The notes under the pieces were generated by a model. It did no database searches. It saw nothing but the letters and a program-made list of their open reading frames with translations, and was not told the origin of the DNA. Positions 55,880 to 64,000 of a stretch of DNA of 64,000 nucleotides are shown piece by piece. The first letter of the stretch is position 1; every line of letters begins with the position of its first letter. The position numbers were made by a program, and so were the translations under genes. Origin of the DNA: Tractidigestivibacter montrealensis. Lineage in GTDB: Bacteria > Actinomycetota > Coriobacteriia > Coriobacteriales > Atopobiaceae. Location of the stretch: assembly GCF_024741235.1 (NCBI RefSeq), contig NZ_JANSKA010000005.1, positions 220,630 to 284,629 of the forward strand, read 5' to 3'.

Positions 55880-58800
55880 CTAGTTATTCCTCCTTCGCAT
55901 GCGGCGAGCGACGGCAAGAGCGGCCACACCACACAGCGCGGTAACTGCAACTGAACCAACGGGGAGACTCTTATCTCCGGTGTCGGGCACCGAAGCAGGA
56001 GTCTTGGGCTTGATCATGCTGCTGGTGCCAGCCTGCTCGACAGGTTTCCCCGGGTTGGTGGGATTGGGCTCCTCCCCCTTTACCACCTTCATAGTCAGCT
56101 GGATGGTGTCGTCATCTGTTGCCACAGAGTCCTTTCCATCAGCCCACTGCGTACCCTTCCATGTGAACGAGAAGGCCTTGTGGGATCCAGACTCGGAGTC
56201 TGCCGTAGCGCTAAAGGCTCCATCGACTGTACCGATGACGGTGAGGTTTTTCCCAACCGTCGCGTCCTTGTCAATCATGATTCCAGGCACGGTGAGCCTC
56301 ATCCAGCCATCAGTGGCTCCTGCTCCATCCACGACCTTCTCAAGGTCGGAATAGGTCTTAATCGAGCTGGGGTCGCTGAGGGAGAGCCTTACAGAGACGG
56401 TCTTTCCGCTCGCACTCACATCGCTTACCTTGAAGCCTTTACCAAAGTCAGCGACCTTAACGGAACTTTTGTCCAAGCCCGTAGGAAGCGTCATGCCGTC
56501 GGGCACTGTGAAGGTTGCGACAAACGAGAAGTTCAGGTTTCCGAGAGAGATGCCGTCGTGGTCGGCGTTTGGATAGGCAGCCTCGATCTTTTCCATTTGC
56601 TCTTTGATGGAGGAGACATCAACAGCGCCGGTCAAATCAAACGAAGAACCCTGCGCGCTCTCGAGAACCGCATCGTGCGTGGTGTTGCTACCAACCAGCA
56701 GGTCACCCGGAAGGTTGGAAGCCACTGGCGAGACGCCCTCGACGGTAAAGCGGATTCCGTCGTCGACGGAGTTAGCAGTGTTATCCATGCCGCCTGCGGT
56801 CTGCACGCCCTCCCACGTGAAGGAGAACACCTTCGTGGTATCGGTAGCAGAATTGGTGGCATGAGCAATAAAGCTCCCCTCGACGGTGCCCGAGACGGTA
56901 GCGGTCTTCCCCGCCGGGAAGTCATCGTCGACCCTCACACCAGGAAGCGTAACCTTCATGGTGTCATCAAGGTTTGTAACAACAGCCTCCTGAAGCTCGG
57001 CATACGTCTTGATGCCGTCCTTGAGCTTAATAGTGATTGTCACGGTCTTGCCGCTCACGGAGACGTCAGACACCTGGAAGGTATCAGAGAAGCCCTCGAG
57101 CTTGATGGAGTCCTTGGTGATGTTCTCGGGAAGAGACAAACCCTCGGGAATGGTGAAGGTAGCCGTGAAGGAGGACGACATATCGGTGAGCTTGATGCCC
57201 TCGTAGTCCTTCGCGTCGGAAAACTCTGTCTCGATTCCCTTCATCTGCCCTTTTACGACAGAGGCATCGATCGTACCCGTAAAGTCGATGGTCTGGCCGG
57301 CCAACACGGGATACGTGCTCTCGTGTTCGGTATCGTTGCCAACGAGAATGTCTGCCGGAAGCTTCTGATCCATAGGCTTCACAACGAGGATTGTCTGCTG
57401 GATTCCCTCACCGCGGGGGTCCTTGGCGGCCTGAATCTGAGCCCCATCCCACGAATAGTCGTACTTCTTGACCTTACCCGAAATCGTATTCTTCGCGTAG
57501 GAAAAGAATGAACCCGAGACAGAGCCCGTCGCCGTAATCTCCTCGCCGTTGGTGACCTTGTCAGCATCGAGTGAGAGCCCGTCGACCGTAACGGCTATTG
57601 GCTTCTTCATCTCACTGGCAGAGACACCGTTGCCAACAGTAGCGACAGCATCCTTGAGCTGCTTGTAGTTCTCGTAGGTGCCCTTAAGCCCAAAGGTAAC
57701 GGTGATTGCCTGACCGTTAACGGAAGTCTCCGTCACCTCAAAGCAGTCGCCGAGGCCGTTGACCGAGACTTTGGGCTTGTCCGGGACAACAACACCATCG
57801 GGGAGCGTAATGGTTGCCGTAAAGGAAGACGCGGTATCGGAGAGCGAAATCTGTGTGAGGTCGGTCAGGCGGCCCGCGATGTCATTCTCGAGGGAATCCA
57901 TCTGGTCAACAATGCCAGAGGCGTCAATGGCTCCAGTCAAGCTAAACGTGTCGCCAGCCGTGACCTCCTTGATAGAGGTGGTGTCCTTTGAGGAGTCGCC
58001 CCACATGTCAGAGGGAAGCGAGAAATTCGCGGAGACAGCCTCCACCGACGGGTCGTCGTTCCACTTGAGGTAGTAGGTCACGTCCCGGGTCAGGACATCG
58101 CTGCCCTTGAAGGTGGCGTTAGTGGTGCCCGAGGGATCGCTAAACCAGTAGTAGTAATCTGTCACGGTCCAAAACAATACGGTACGAGTGACCTTCTTGT
58201 TGGCGAGCAAATGGTACTTGTAGGTCGCGATGCCCGTGTAGGCCTTGTTTGTATCGGTGTCGGTGCTGCTGGCAATACCGTCAGTGGACGCTGACACCTT
58301 GCCGCCGCTCAGCGACTTGAGGAGTTTGTCGAGGGTCTCCTTATCAGACACCTTCGGCGTGCTCTTGACGGTGGCGACCTCCCCGCCATTCTTGTCGGTG
58401 GAGATGTCGAACACGTCGGGGTTCTTCTTGAACACGCTGTCCTTGGAGAAGGTTCCGCCGTTTGCGGAGAACCTCACGGTGACCGTCTGGTCTTCCCAGA
58501 CGGCGTAGAGGTCGACGACGTCGGTATCGGTGGGGACGGTCAGGGAGCTGCCGGTGGACACCTCATCGCCCGTGCCGTCCTCCTTGGTGTTCCAGCCCTT
58601 GAAGATCTTGCCCGAGATGGCAAACGAGGAGTTTGCCTTCTTGACGGCGTCTGCGGAAAGGACCTTGATCGAACGAGTGGGATTGTTCGACGTGGAGAGG
58701 TACGTCACGTCAGGGGAAGCTCCGTTGTGATACTTGACTGCATAGGTAGAGGAGTCGCTCTCCCACTTGGCGTAGACCGACACGTCCGAGGAGATCTTCA

Positions 58801-60571
58801 CCGCATCGGAGAACTGATGCTCTTCTCCATTGGCGTCCTTGTAGAACCAACCGACGAACTTGTAGCCTGCCGCAAACGGGTCAGTGGGAAGCGCGACGGA
58901 TCCGCCCGCCACGGACTTTGCGTCCTTCAGGGCATAGCCTCGCATCGCGAGAGACGTCTGGCCAGTGGTGGAGCCATCCGCAAAGGAAGCGTCAATTTTC
59001 TGCTCGGCGTCGTCGGCGTTGAGCTTGAACGTCACCTTGGCAGCAGGGACCCAAACGTGCTTCTCGCCGTCGCTCGACGCCTTCGCGACGGAGTAAGCGT
59101 AGGTGGCACCATTTTCGTTGACCGGGTTGAGCTGCTGCATCGAGTCGTCCGCCAACGTGAAGAGTGAGAGCTTCTCGTCCCCGTTCGCGGAGCCGTTGGT
59201 TGGGATGGTGCTGCCATAGCTGCTGTTGTACTCCGGCGCATACTTCACGAGATAGGACCCGCCAGTCACGACGAAGTTCTTCCCCGTCTGGCCGACGCCG
59301 TTGTCGGCGTTGCTCTTTGCGGGAGTCTCGACGAGGCAGTTATCGCCGAAGACGATGGAGCCGTTTGCCTGCGCACCGAAGAGGGCGCCGCCGTTGTCCC
59401 CATTGCCCTTGATGGTGGAGTTGCTGAGCACGACCGTGCCCGTGTTGACGTTGAGGCCACCGGTGCCGCCGTTGTTGAATTCGAGCGTCGAGTTTGTGAC
59501 GTTAACGGTGCCATCCTTGGCGCCGACCGAGATACCTGCGGTGGACCCCGCGTTCGTCGTGATGTGGGAGTTCACGATGTTCGAGGAGCCCTGGATGGTC
59601 ATGCCCGTTCCGCCGTAGTACGACGGATTGATCGTGAGGTCCGAGCCATCCATGTTCAGTCTGTTCACATAGAAGGTCTGGCCAAAGCCCTTCACCGTAA
59701 GCGACGCGTTCTTGAGGTTGAGGTCGGAGGCATCGAACCAGGTGCACGCCTGCGAGGTCACGTTGACCGTGCAGTTCTCGAACGTGATCCCGGAGGCATA
59801 GAAGTCGGTGTTGCTCTTGTCGTCCGCTGTGATGGTGAGCTTGTCCCTGCTGGTGCCCCTCACGGTCCCCGCAAGGTAGAGCCCATGCGTTCCGCTTGCC
59901 CCGGCGTTGTCCTTGAGCACATACGTGCCGTCGGTGATGGTGGAGCCCTTCTCGGACGTGAGCGCCGTCTTGAAGCCCGTCATCGTAAGCGTCCCCGCGC
60001 CGGTGAGGGTAGAGCCGCTCTGGAGGACAATGCCGTTGATCTTGTTGCCGCTACCGCTGATGGTTGCCCCATCGGCTGCGATGGAGAGCGTCACGCCCGA
60101 GGGGATGTTTACGGTTTTCGAAAGAGAAAGATTGCCCTTGACGTAGATGGTGCTGATGGCCTTGTTCGCCGCCTGAACCTCAAGCGCCTTGGCGAGCGTC
60201 TTCAAGGCTTTTCCGTCAAACGAAGAGCCATCGTTGTCATCGCTGCCATTCGTGCCATCGACGTAGACGGCAGCCAGAGACGCGGGGGCAAGGCTTGGGG
60301 AAGCGCTCGCATCAGCACCGATCGTGTTGGCAGCAGCAGCGTTACCCTGTGTTTCCCCGTCAGAAGCGGAAGCGTCGGGTGAAGAAATGGAGTCCTGGGC
60401 ACCTGTCGTGGTGGAATTGTCTGCCTTGTCCTGGTCATTGTCATTGTCAGAACTCTCCACCACAGCGGATGAAGTGCCTCCGTCATCAGCCAGCGTCCGG
60501 ACCGTTCCTCCCGGCATGCACGTGCTGAAGACAAGCAAGGCGCTCAAGAAGTAGCAGAGCCTTTTTCTCAT
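55880..60571 (-). CDS. Giant wall-anchored surface protein (adhesin-like)
   Basis: 1563 residues. Signal peptide (LCYFLSALLVFSTCMPGGTVRTLA) and acidic Asp/Ser linker. Residues about 95-440 look like a right-handed beta-helix (GITFENCTV, LNLKNASLTVKG, NIVNSHITTNAG rungs). About 530-800 has InlB-like B-repeats (GYKFVGWFYKDANGEEH; IFKGWNTKEDG..LYAVWED). Three roughly 200-residue repeats follow (about 870-1500), each with SFTAT.T.P.G and a closing FSFTW.G. The C terminus is a sortase signal VPDTG (1528-1532), hydrophobic helix and RRMRRRNN. Surface protein presumably for host or community attachment; no sortase gene is in view. Confidence 0.88.
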   Translation of the reverse strand: MRKRLCYFLSALLVFSTCMPGGTVRTLADDGGTSSAVVESSDNDNDQDKADNSTTTGAQDSISSPDASASDGETQGNAAAANTIGADASASPSLAPASLAAVYVDGTNGSDDNDGSSFDGKALKTLAKALEVQAANKAISTIYVKGNLSLSKTVNIPSGVTLSIAADGATISGSGNKINGIVLQSGSTLTGAGTLTMTGFKTALTSEKGSTITDGTYVLKDNAGASGTHGLYLAGTVRGTSRDKLTITADDKSNTDFYASGITFENCTVNVTSQACTWFDASDLNLKNASLTVKGFGQTFYVNRLNMDGSDLTINPSYYGGTGMTIQGSSNIVNSHITTNAGSTAGISVGAKDGTVNVTNSTLEFNNGGTGGLNVNTGTVVLSNSTIKGNGDNGGALFGAQANGSIVFGDNCLVETPAKSNADNGVGQTGKNFVVTGGSYLVKYAPEYNSSYGSTIPTNGSANGDEKLSLFTLADDSMQQLNPVNENGATYAYSVAKASSDGEKHVWVPAAKVTFKLNADDAEQKIDASFADGSTTGQTSLAMRGYALKDAKSVAGGSVALPTDPFAAGYKFVGWFYKDANGEEHQFSDAVKISSDVSVYAKWESDSSTYAVKYHNGASPDVTYLSTSNNPTRSIKVLSADAVKKANSSFAISGKIFKGWNTKEDGTGDEVSTGSSLTVPTDTDVVDLYAVWEDQTVTVRFSANGGTFSKDSVFKKNPDVFDISTDKNGGEVATVKSTPKVSDKETLDKLLKSLSGGKVSASTDGIASSTDTDTNKAYTGIATYKYHLLANKKVTRTVLFWTVTDYYYWFSDPSGTTNATFKGSDVLTRDVTYYLKWNDDPSVEAVSANFSLPSDMWGDSSKDTTSIKEVTAGDTFSLTGAIDASGIVDQMDSLENDIAGRLTDLTQISLSDTASSFTATITLPDGVVVPDKPKVSVNGLGDCFEVTETSVNGQAITVTFGLKGTYENYKQLKDAVATVGNGVSASEMKKPIAVTVDGLSLDADKVTNGEEITATGSVSGSFFSYAKNTISGKVKKYDYSWDGAQIQAAKDPRGEGIQQTILVVKPMDQKLPADILVGNDTEHESTYPVLAGQTIDFTGTIDASVVKGQMKGIETEFSDAKDYEGIKLTDMSSSFTATFTIPEGLSLPENITKDSIKLEGFSDTFQVSDVSVSGKTVTITIKLKDGIKTYAELQEAVVTNLDDTMKVTLPGVRVDDDFPAGKTATVSGTVEGSFIAHATNSATDTTKVFSFTWEGVQTAGGMDNTANSVDDGIRFTVEGVSPVASNLPGDLLVGSNTTHDAVLESAQGSSFDLTGAVDVSSIKEQMEKIEAAYPNADHDGISLGNLNFSFVATFTVPDGMTLPTGLDKSSVKVADFGKGFKVSDVSASGKTVSVRLSLSDPSSIKTYSDLEKVVDGAGATDGWMRLTVPGIMIDKDATVGKNLTVIGTVDGAFSATADSESGSHKAFSFTWKGTQWADGKDSVATDDDTIQLTMKVVKGEEPNPTNPGKPVEQAGTSSMIKPKTPASVPDTGDKSLPVGSVAVTALCGVAALAVARRMRRRNN

Positions 60572-60921
60572 CTATGAATCCTTTCCGTAGTCCCCCAAAA
60601 AGCATTTTCAGCTTCTATGCCAAGTTGTTAAACACCCTAATACGCAACACGCAAAAGAACAAGTATTGTGACGTAGTTACGTATGGGGAAGAACAATAGC
60701 AAACAGATGTCAAACCCACCGAGCAAATCGGACAGCTCAACAATGGTGACCTCCAGAGAAGGCAATCAGGGAATAGCGGAGTAGCATGAGATACCGCAAG
60801 GCGAGAAGACAAGGGCCCTAGAATGGTGAAGGCTCCTTCGCCTGCCGAGACTTGCGTCTCTCGCTCAGGCGGCACCTGCCCGTCTTTCCAGCGTCACCGT
60901 CAATAATCACGAGGTACCAGC
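60572..60921. other. 350-base divergent intergenic region
   Basis: Separates the surface protein gene (minus) from the DUF1295-like gene (plus), so it should hold both promoters. No pair of boxes stands out. The 12-mer GTGACGTAGTTA at 60668-60679 is shared with the glucosaminidase upstream region. An 86-codon frame here (60615-60875, minus) is not convincing. Confidence 0.4.
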
Positions 60922-61713
60922 ATGAACAACTTCCTCATCCTTCTCGCCCTAGCGCTTATCGCCAGCTCCTGCGGCTTCCGCAAGTACGTGTGGTTCATCT
61001 CCATTGGCTATGGAGCCGCAATCGCCCTCATAGGCGTTGGTCTCCTGGTGATCTTTGGGAGCTCCCTTACCGTGGGAACCGCACTCCAGTGCGTTCTGCT
61101 CGTTGTCTACGGATGCCGGCTTGCCGGATACCTTATCTACCGCGACGTTAAGACCGCCTACAACCGGCGCATGAAGGGCGAGGTCAAGTCCAACGAGGGC
61201 GTCTCCCCCGTGGCCAAGGTGGGCATCTGGGTCTCTGCCTCAGTGCTCTACGTGCTGCAGACCTCGCCCGTCCTCTTTCGCCTGGAGGGTACCCGCGGTA
61301 CCGATGTCCTCTCCATTGTTGGCCTGGTAATCTCGACCGCGGGACTCGTGCTCGAGACGACGGCCGACCTGCAGAAGAACCGCGCGAAGAAGGCAAACCC
61401 CAAGCGCTTTGTTGACACCGGCCTCTTCCGCCTGGTGCGTTGCCCCAACTACTTTGGCGAAATGGTCTTCTGGACCGGCGTCTTTGTCTCCGGGCTCTCC
61501 GTGTATGCCAACACGGTTCAGTGGGTCTGCGCCCTCCTCGGCTACCTGGGCATCATTTACGTCATGCTCGGCGGAGCGCGGCGCCTTGAGATCCGGCAGG
61601 ACAAGAACTACGGGGACGACCCGGAATACCAGAGGTACAAGTCCACGACGCCGATCATGATCCCGTTCGTCCCGCTCTATTCCGTGAAGGAGCACACGTG
61701 GCTGGTCGCATGA
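60922..61713 (+). CDS. DUF1295 (steroid 5-alpha-reductase-like) membrane protein
   Basis: 263 residues, about six membrane helices. The C-terminal half has the family core: NPKRFVDTGLFRLVRCPNYFGEM and RLEIRQDKNYGDDPEYQRYK. The fold resembles isoprenylcysteine methyltransferases and sterol reductases; the bacterial substrate is unknown. The next gene overlaps its stop. Confidence 0.82.
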   Translation: MNNFLILLALALIASSCGFRKYVWFISIGYGAAIALIGVGLLVIFGSSLTVGTALQCVLLVVYGCRLAGYLIYRDVKTAYNRRMKGEVKSNEGVSPVAKVGIWVSASVLYVLQTSPVLFRLEGTRGTDVLSIVGLVISTAGLVLETTADLQKNRAKKANPKRFVDTGLFRLVRCPNYFGEMVFWTGVFVSGLSVYANTVQWVCALLGYLGIIYVMLGGARRLEIRQDKNYGDDPEYQRYKSTTPIMIPFVPLYSVKEHTWLVA

Positions 61714-62213
61714 GCTCCCGCGGAGCCGGACAGGGCGATTCTGTCCCGGAGGGCTTCACGCTCTCGATGGCGCTCATGGACTGCCTGCCCGTGGCGTTCT
61801 TCTGCCTGGGTGCGGGGGTGCTGGCAACGCGCTTTGACAGCACGCTGTTCCGCGCGGGGATTGCGCTCGTCGTGCTTGCCGGTACGCTCAAGGTGTGCTG
61901 GAAGCTCGTGCTTGCTCTAGCGAAAAGAGACGTGCGCTTCCTCAACCGGCAGATGCGCTACCTGATGCCCGTGGGCTTTGCGCTGGCGCTCGTCTCGCTT
62001 GTGGTCGACCGCGCCAAGTGGTCTCCCGTCGCAGTCCTGGCCCATGTGGCAGCCATGCCCTCGCTGCTGTTTCTTATTGCGGGGCTGGCGGGGATGGTTC
62101 TCATGGGCTGGTTTGCCCGTCACTTGGACGGCCGCGACGCAAAGGCCAACTGGCGGGAGCAGGCGGTAAACGCCATATCCCAGCTGTGCATCATGCTTGC
62201 AATCGTGCTCTGA
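61710..62213 (+). CDS. Four-helix membrane protein, unknown function
   Basis: 167 residues from the ATG at 61710 that overlaps the upstream stop (ATGA); a GTG at 61698 is the alternative. Four hydrophobic helices, with LAKRDVRFLNRQMRYLMP between the second and third. No family recognised. Tight coupling suggests it works with the DUF1295-like protein. Confidence 0.65.
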   Translation: MSSRGAGQGDSVPEGFTLSMALMDCLPVAFFCLGAGVLATRFDSTLFRAGIALVVLAGTLKVCWKLVLALAKRDVRFLNRQMRYLMPVGFALALVSLVVDRAKWSPVAVLAHVAAMPSLLFLIAGLAGMVLMGWFARHLDGRDAKANWREQAVNAISQLCIMLAIVL

Positions 62214-62484
62214 AGGACGAACGGGGCAGCTAGAAAGAAAATAAGAAAAACCTAGTCCAGACAATCCGAATAGAGCAGCTACTTTCCTCTCTGGTGAGAG
62301 CCACTGAGCTGTACCTCCCCTGAACAATGCACACGAAAACGATGCTTCAGCCCTTTGAACAAAGTTTGCCCAGGAAAATGTAGTCCATGATTATTTTCAT
62401 GTACGTTATTTCAAGAAGGAGAGCCAAGCGGATTGCGGGGTTCGACAAGGGACTCGGGCGAAGTTAGCTGCGACCATCCTCCCG
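62214..62484. other. AT-rich gap before the CRISPR array
   Basis: 271 bases, clearly more AT-rich than its surroundings. No gene or degenerate repeat is visible. It is the predicted leader-distal side. Confidence 0.5.
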
Positions 62485-63931
62485 TTTCAATCCACGCCCC
62501 TCATGCGAGGGGCGACTTCGGCCGATGGCGCGGAGGTGCGCGGCGAACCTGTTTCAATCCACGCCCCTCATGCGAGGGGCGACGCAGAGCTGAGGGCTGG
62601 CGAGGTCACGCGCGGCAAGTTTCAATCCACGCCCCTCATGCGAGGGGCGACCTGCCACACACCCTCGTTCTCGATGAGGTTGAGGTTTCAATCCACGCCC
62701 CTCATGCGAGGGGCGACCTTCCCGGCGAAGGCCCCAGGCATAAAACAGGTAAGTTTCAATCCACGCCCCTCATGCGAGGGGCGACTTGAGGAGCAGGCAC
62801 AGCAGGCGCACGTAGGCATGGTTTCAATCCACGCCCCTCATGCGAAGGGCGACCGTAAGAGATGCCCATGCCGGTGCCTCCCATGCCGTTTCAATCCACG
62901 CCCCTCATGCGAGGGGCGACATCAATCCATCTATCAAATGCGATAGGCCCTCGCGGTTTCAATCCACGCCCCTCATGCGAGGGGCGACCTGCTCTGCCCG
63001 CAGGACGAGCCGACCCGCTGAGGTTTCAATCCACGCCCCTCATGCGAGGGGCGACGCGAGCGTCCGCCGAGCTGGGTCGTGTCGACGTCGTTTCAATCCA
63101 CGCCCCTCATGCGAGGGGCGACCAAGAGGTACCAAGTGCAACTCAGCATTCTTGATGTTTCAATCCACGCCCCTCATGCGAGGGGCGACTTCAGACCCGT
63201 GACAATTCGGTGAAGACCGACGTAGTTTCAATCCACGCCCCTCATGCGAGGGGCGACGTGATTCCCGAGACCATTGCTAACCAGATTATCAAGTTTCAAT
63301 CCACGCCCCTCATGCGAGGGGCGACCTGCCAAGGTCGCGCGTCCAGTCGTGATTGAGCAGTTTCAATCCACGCCCCTCATGCGAGGGGCGACACCAGGGA
63401 CCAGCCGTCCCCCTCGTCCTCGAGCCAGTTTCAATCCACGCCCCTCATGCGAGGGGCGACTAGAGCTCCTTGAGCATGAACCCGAAGTGCTCCATGTTTC
63501 AATCCACGCCCCTCATGCGAGGGGCGACACGCTTTGCGCGAAAACAGCCATGATTTGCGGCTGGTTTCAATCCACGCCCCTCATGCGAGGGGCGACTTGT
63601 CCTCGGCGAGCGCGAAGTTGTTGGACTCCGCGTTTCAATCCACGCCCCTCATGCGAGGGGCGACTGCAGTCGGCGATCGCACCCTGCTCGGAGACGGTGT
63701 TTCAATCCACGCCCCTCATGCGAGGGGCGACCGGTAATCGATTGTCTGCATTGCGCTCTTCATGGTTTCAATCCACGCCCCTCATGCGAGGGGCGACAAC
63801 GCCACGAGCGCGTCTACGAACGTTCTCATCGGTTTCAATCCACGCCCCTCATGCGAGGGGCGACTCGGCCTCACGAGGCCCATCGGCACGCTCTCCCTGT
63901 TTCAATCCACGCCCCTCATGCGAGGGGCGAC
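62485..63931 (-). CRISPR. CRISPR array, type I-C-like, 22 repeats
   Basis: 22 repeats of 33 bases separated by 21 spacers of 33-35 bases. On the plus strand each repeat starts GTTTCAATCCACG, has an 8-bp stem CGCCCCTC / GAGGGGCG around ATGC, and ends CGAC. The reverse strand ends GTGGATTGAAAC, the I-C form, so transcription should run on the minus strand with the leader on the right. All repeats are identical except number 6 from the left (62821-62853), where G at 62846 is A and one stem pair is lost. The last full repeat is 63899-63931. No cas gene is in the window. Confidence 0.98.
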
Positions 63932-64000
63932 CGGGGCAGTTGTCGATGTCTGTATTCGCTAACGTAGGAGTCGACGGAACGCTCAGCAGGTTTTCGACAC
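63932..64000 (-). other. Right flank of the CRISPR array, possible leader
   Basis: 69 bases to the window edge with no further repeat at the expected position (about 63966). By repeat orientation this is the leader-proximal side. Too little sequence to recognise a leader; cas2/cas1 would be expected beyond. Confidence 0.45.

Noticed and set aside
60615..60875. 86-codon minus-strand frame upstream of the surface protein
   Set aside because: Unsupported start and composition; more likely promoter region.
62433..63962. Several plus-strand frames rich in SIHAPHARGD and FNPRPSCEGR peptides
   Set aside because: They are translations of the CRISPR repeat in different frames.

Overview
The window is a high-GC bacterial chromosome segment. 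Its gene content (Wzm/Wzt-type exporter, an actinobacterial IHF-like protein next to gmk, RNase J followed by FtsK, five proteins carrying the Y-R-L-Y-N-P/GWxxEG wall module, VPDTG-anchored surface protein) fits the class Coriobacteriia, most likely family Atopobiaceae (Olsenella or a close relative). That placement is an inference from gene families and style, not from a marker comparison. GTG and TTG starts are common, most genes lie on the minus strand, and many neighbours overlap by 1 to 17 bases.

Layout. 1-6004 (minus): start of yajQ, rodZ-like gene, ftsK, RNase J. 6239-11025: two glycosyltransferases and rfbA, making cell-surface glycan. 11103-17530 (minus): four secreted wall enzymes in a row (amidase, glucosaminidase, GH25 muramidase, L,D-transpeptidase), each with the same three-repeat module; a subtilisin-like protease at 20561-22849 carries it too. 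17676-20404: pnp and rpsO. 22952-30566: recO, era, dgkA, ybeY, phoH, mtaB, dnaJ and a membrane-anchored DnaJ. 30713-35432: dCMP deaminase, hemW, dus, lepA. 35522-37110 (plus): a small AT-richer cassette encoding a LuxR-HTH/TM/PASTA protein, a secreted protein and a 41-residue membrane peptide. 37344-41947: rpsT, holA, comEC, comEA. 42403-44829: thiI, rpoZ, gmk, mIHF. 45049-50272: complete pyr operon (pyrR-B-C-K-D-F in transcription order) behind a PyrR-type attenuator. 50518-52568: polysaccharide ABC exporter. 52770-52844: tRNA-Asn. 53095-55702 (plus): folP, a membrane protein and its TetR regulator with a clear operator. 55880-60571: giant wall-anchored adhesin-like protein. 60922-62213: two membrane proteins. 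62485-63931: a 22-repeat type I-C-like CRISPR array with no cas gene inside the window; repeat orientation predicts leader and cas genes beyond the right edge.

How it fits together: the accessory part is a cell-envelope programme. The exporter and glycosyltransferases build surface glycan, the module-bearing enzymes cut or crosslink peptidoglycan, and the adhesin-like protein decorates the wall. The rest is conserved housekeeping. The features I rate most novel are the HTH-TM-PASTA cassette, the always-triplicate wall module (size and threefold pattern suggest a beta-trefoil), a 27-base palindrome placed directly after three stop codons, and the J-domain protein whose client-binding end is replaced by membrane helices.
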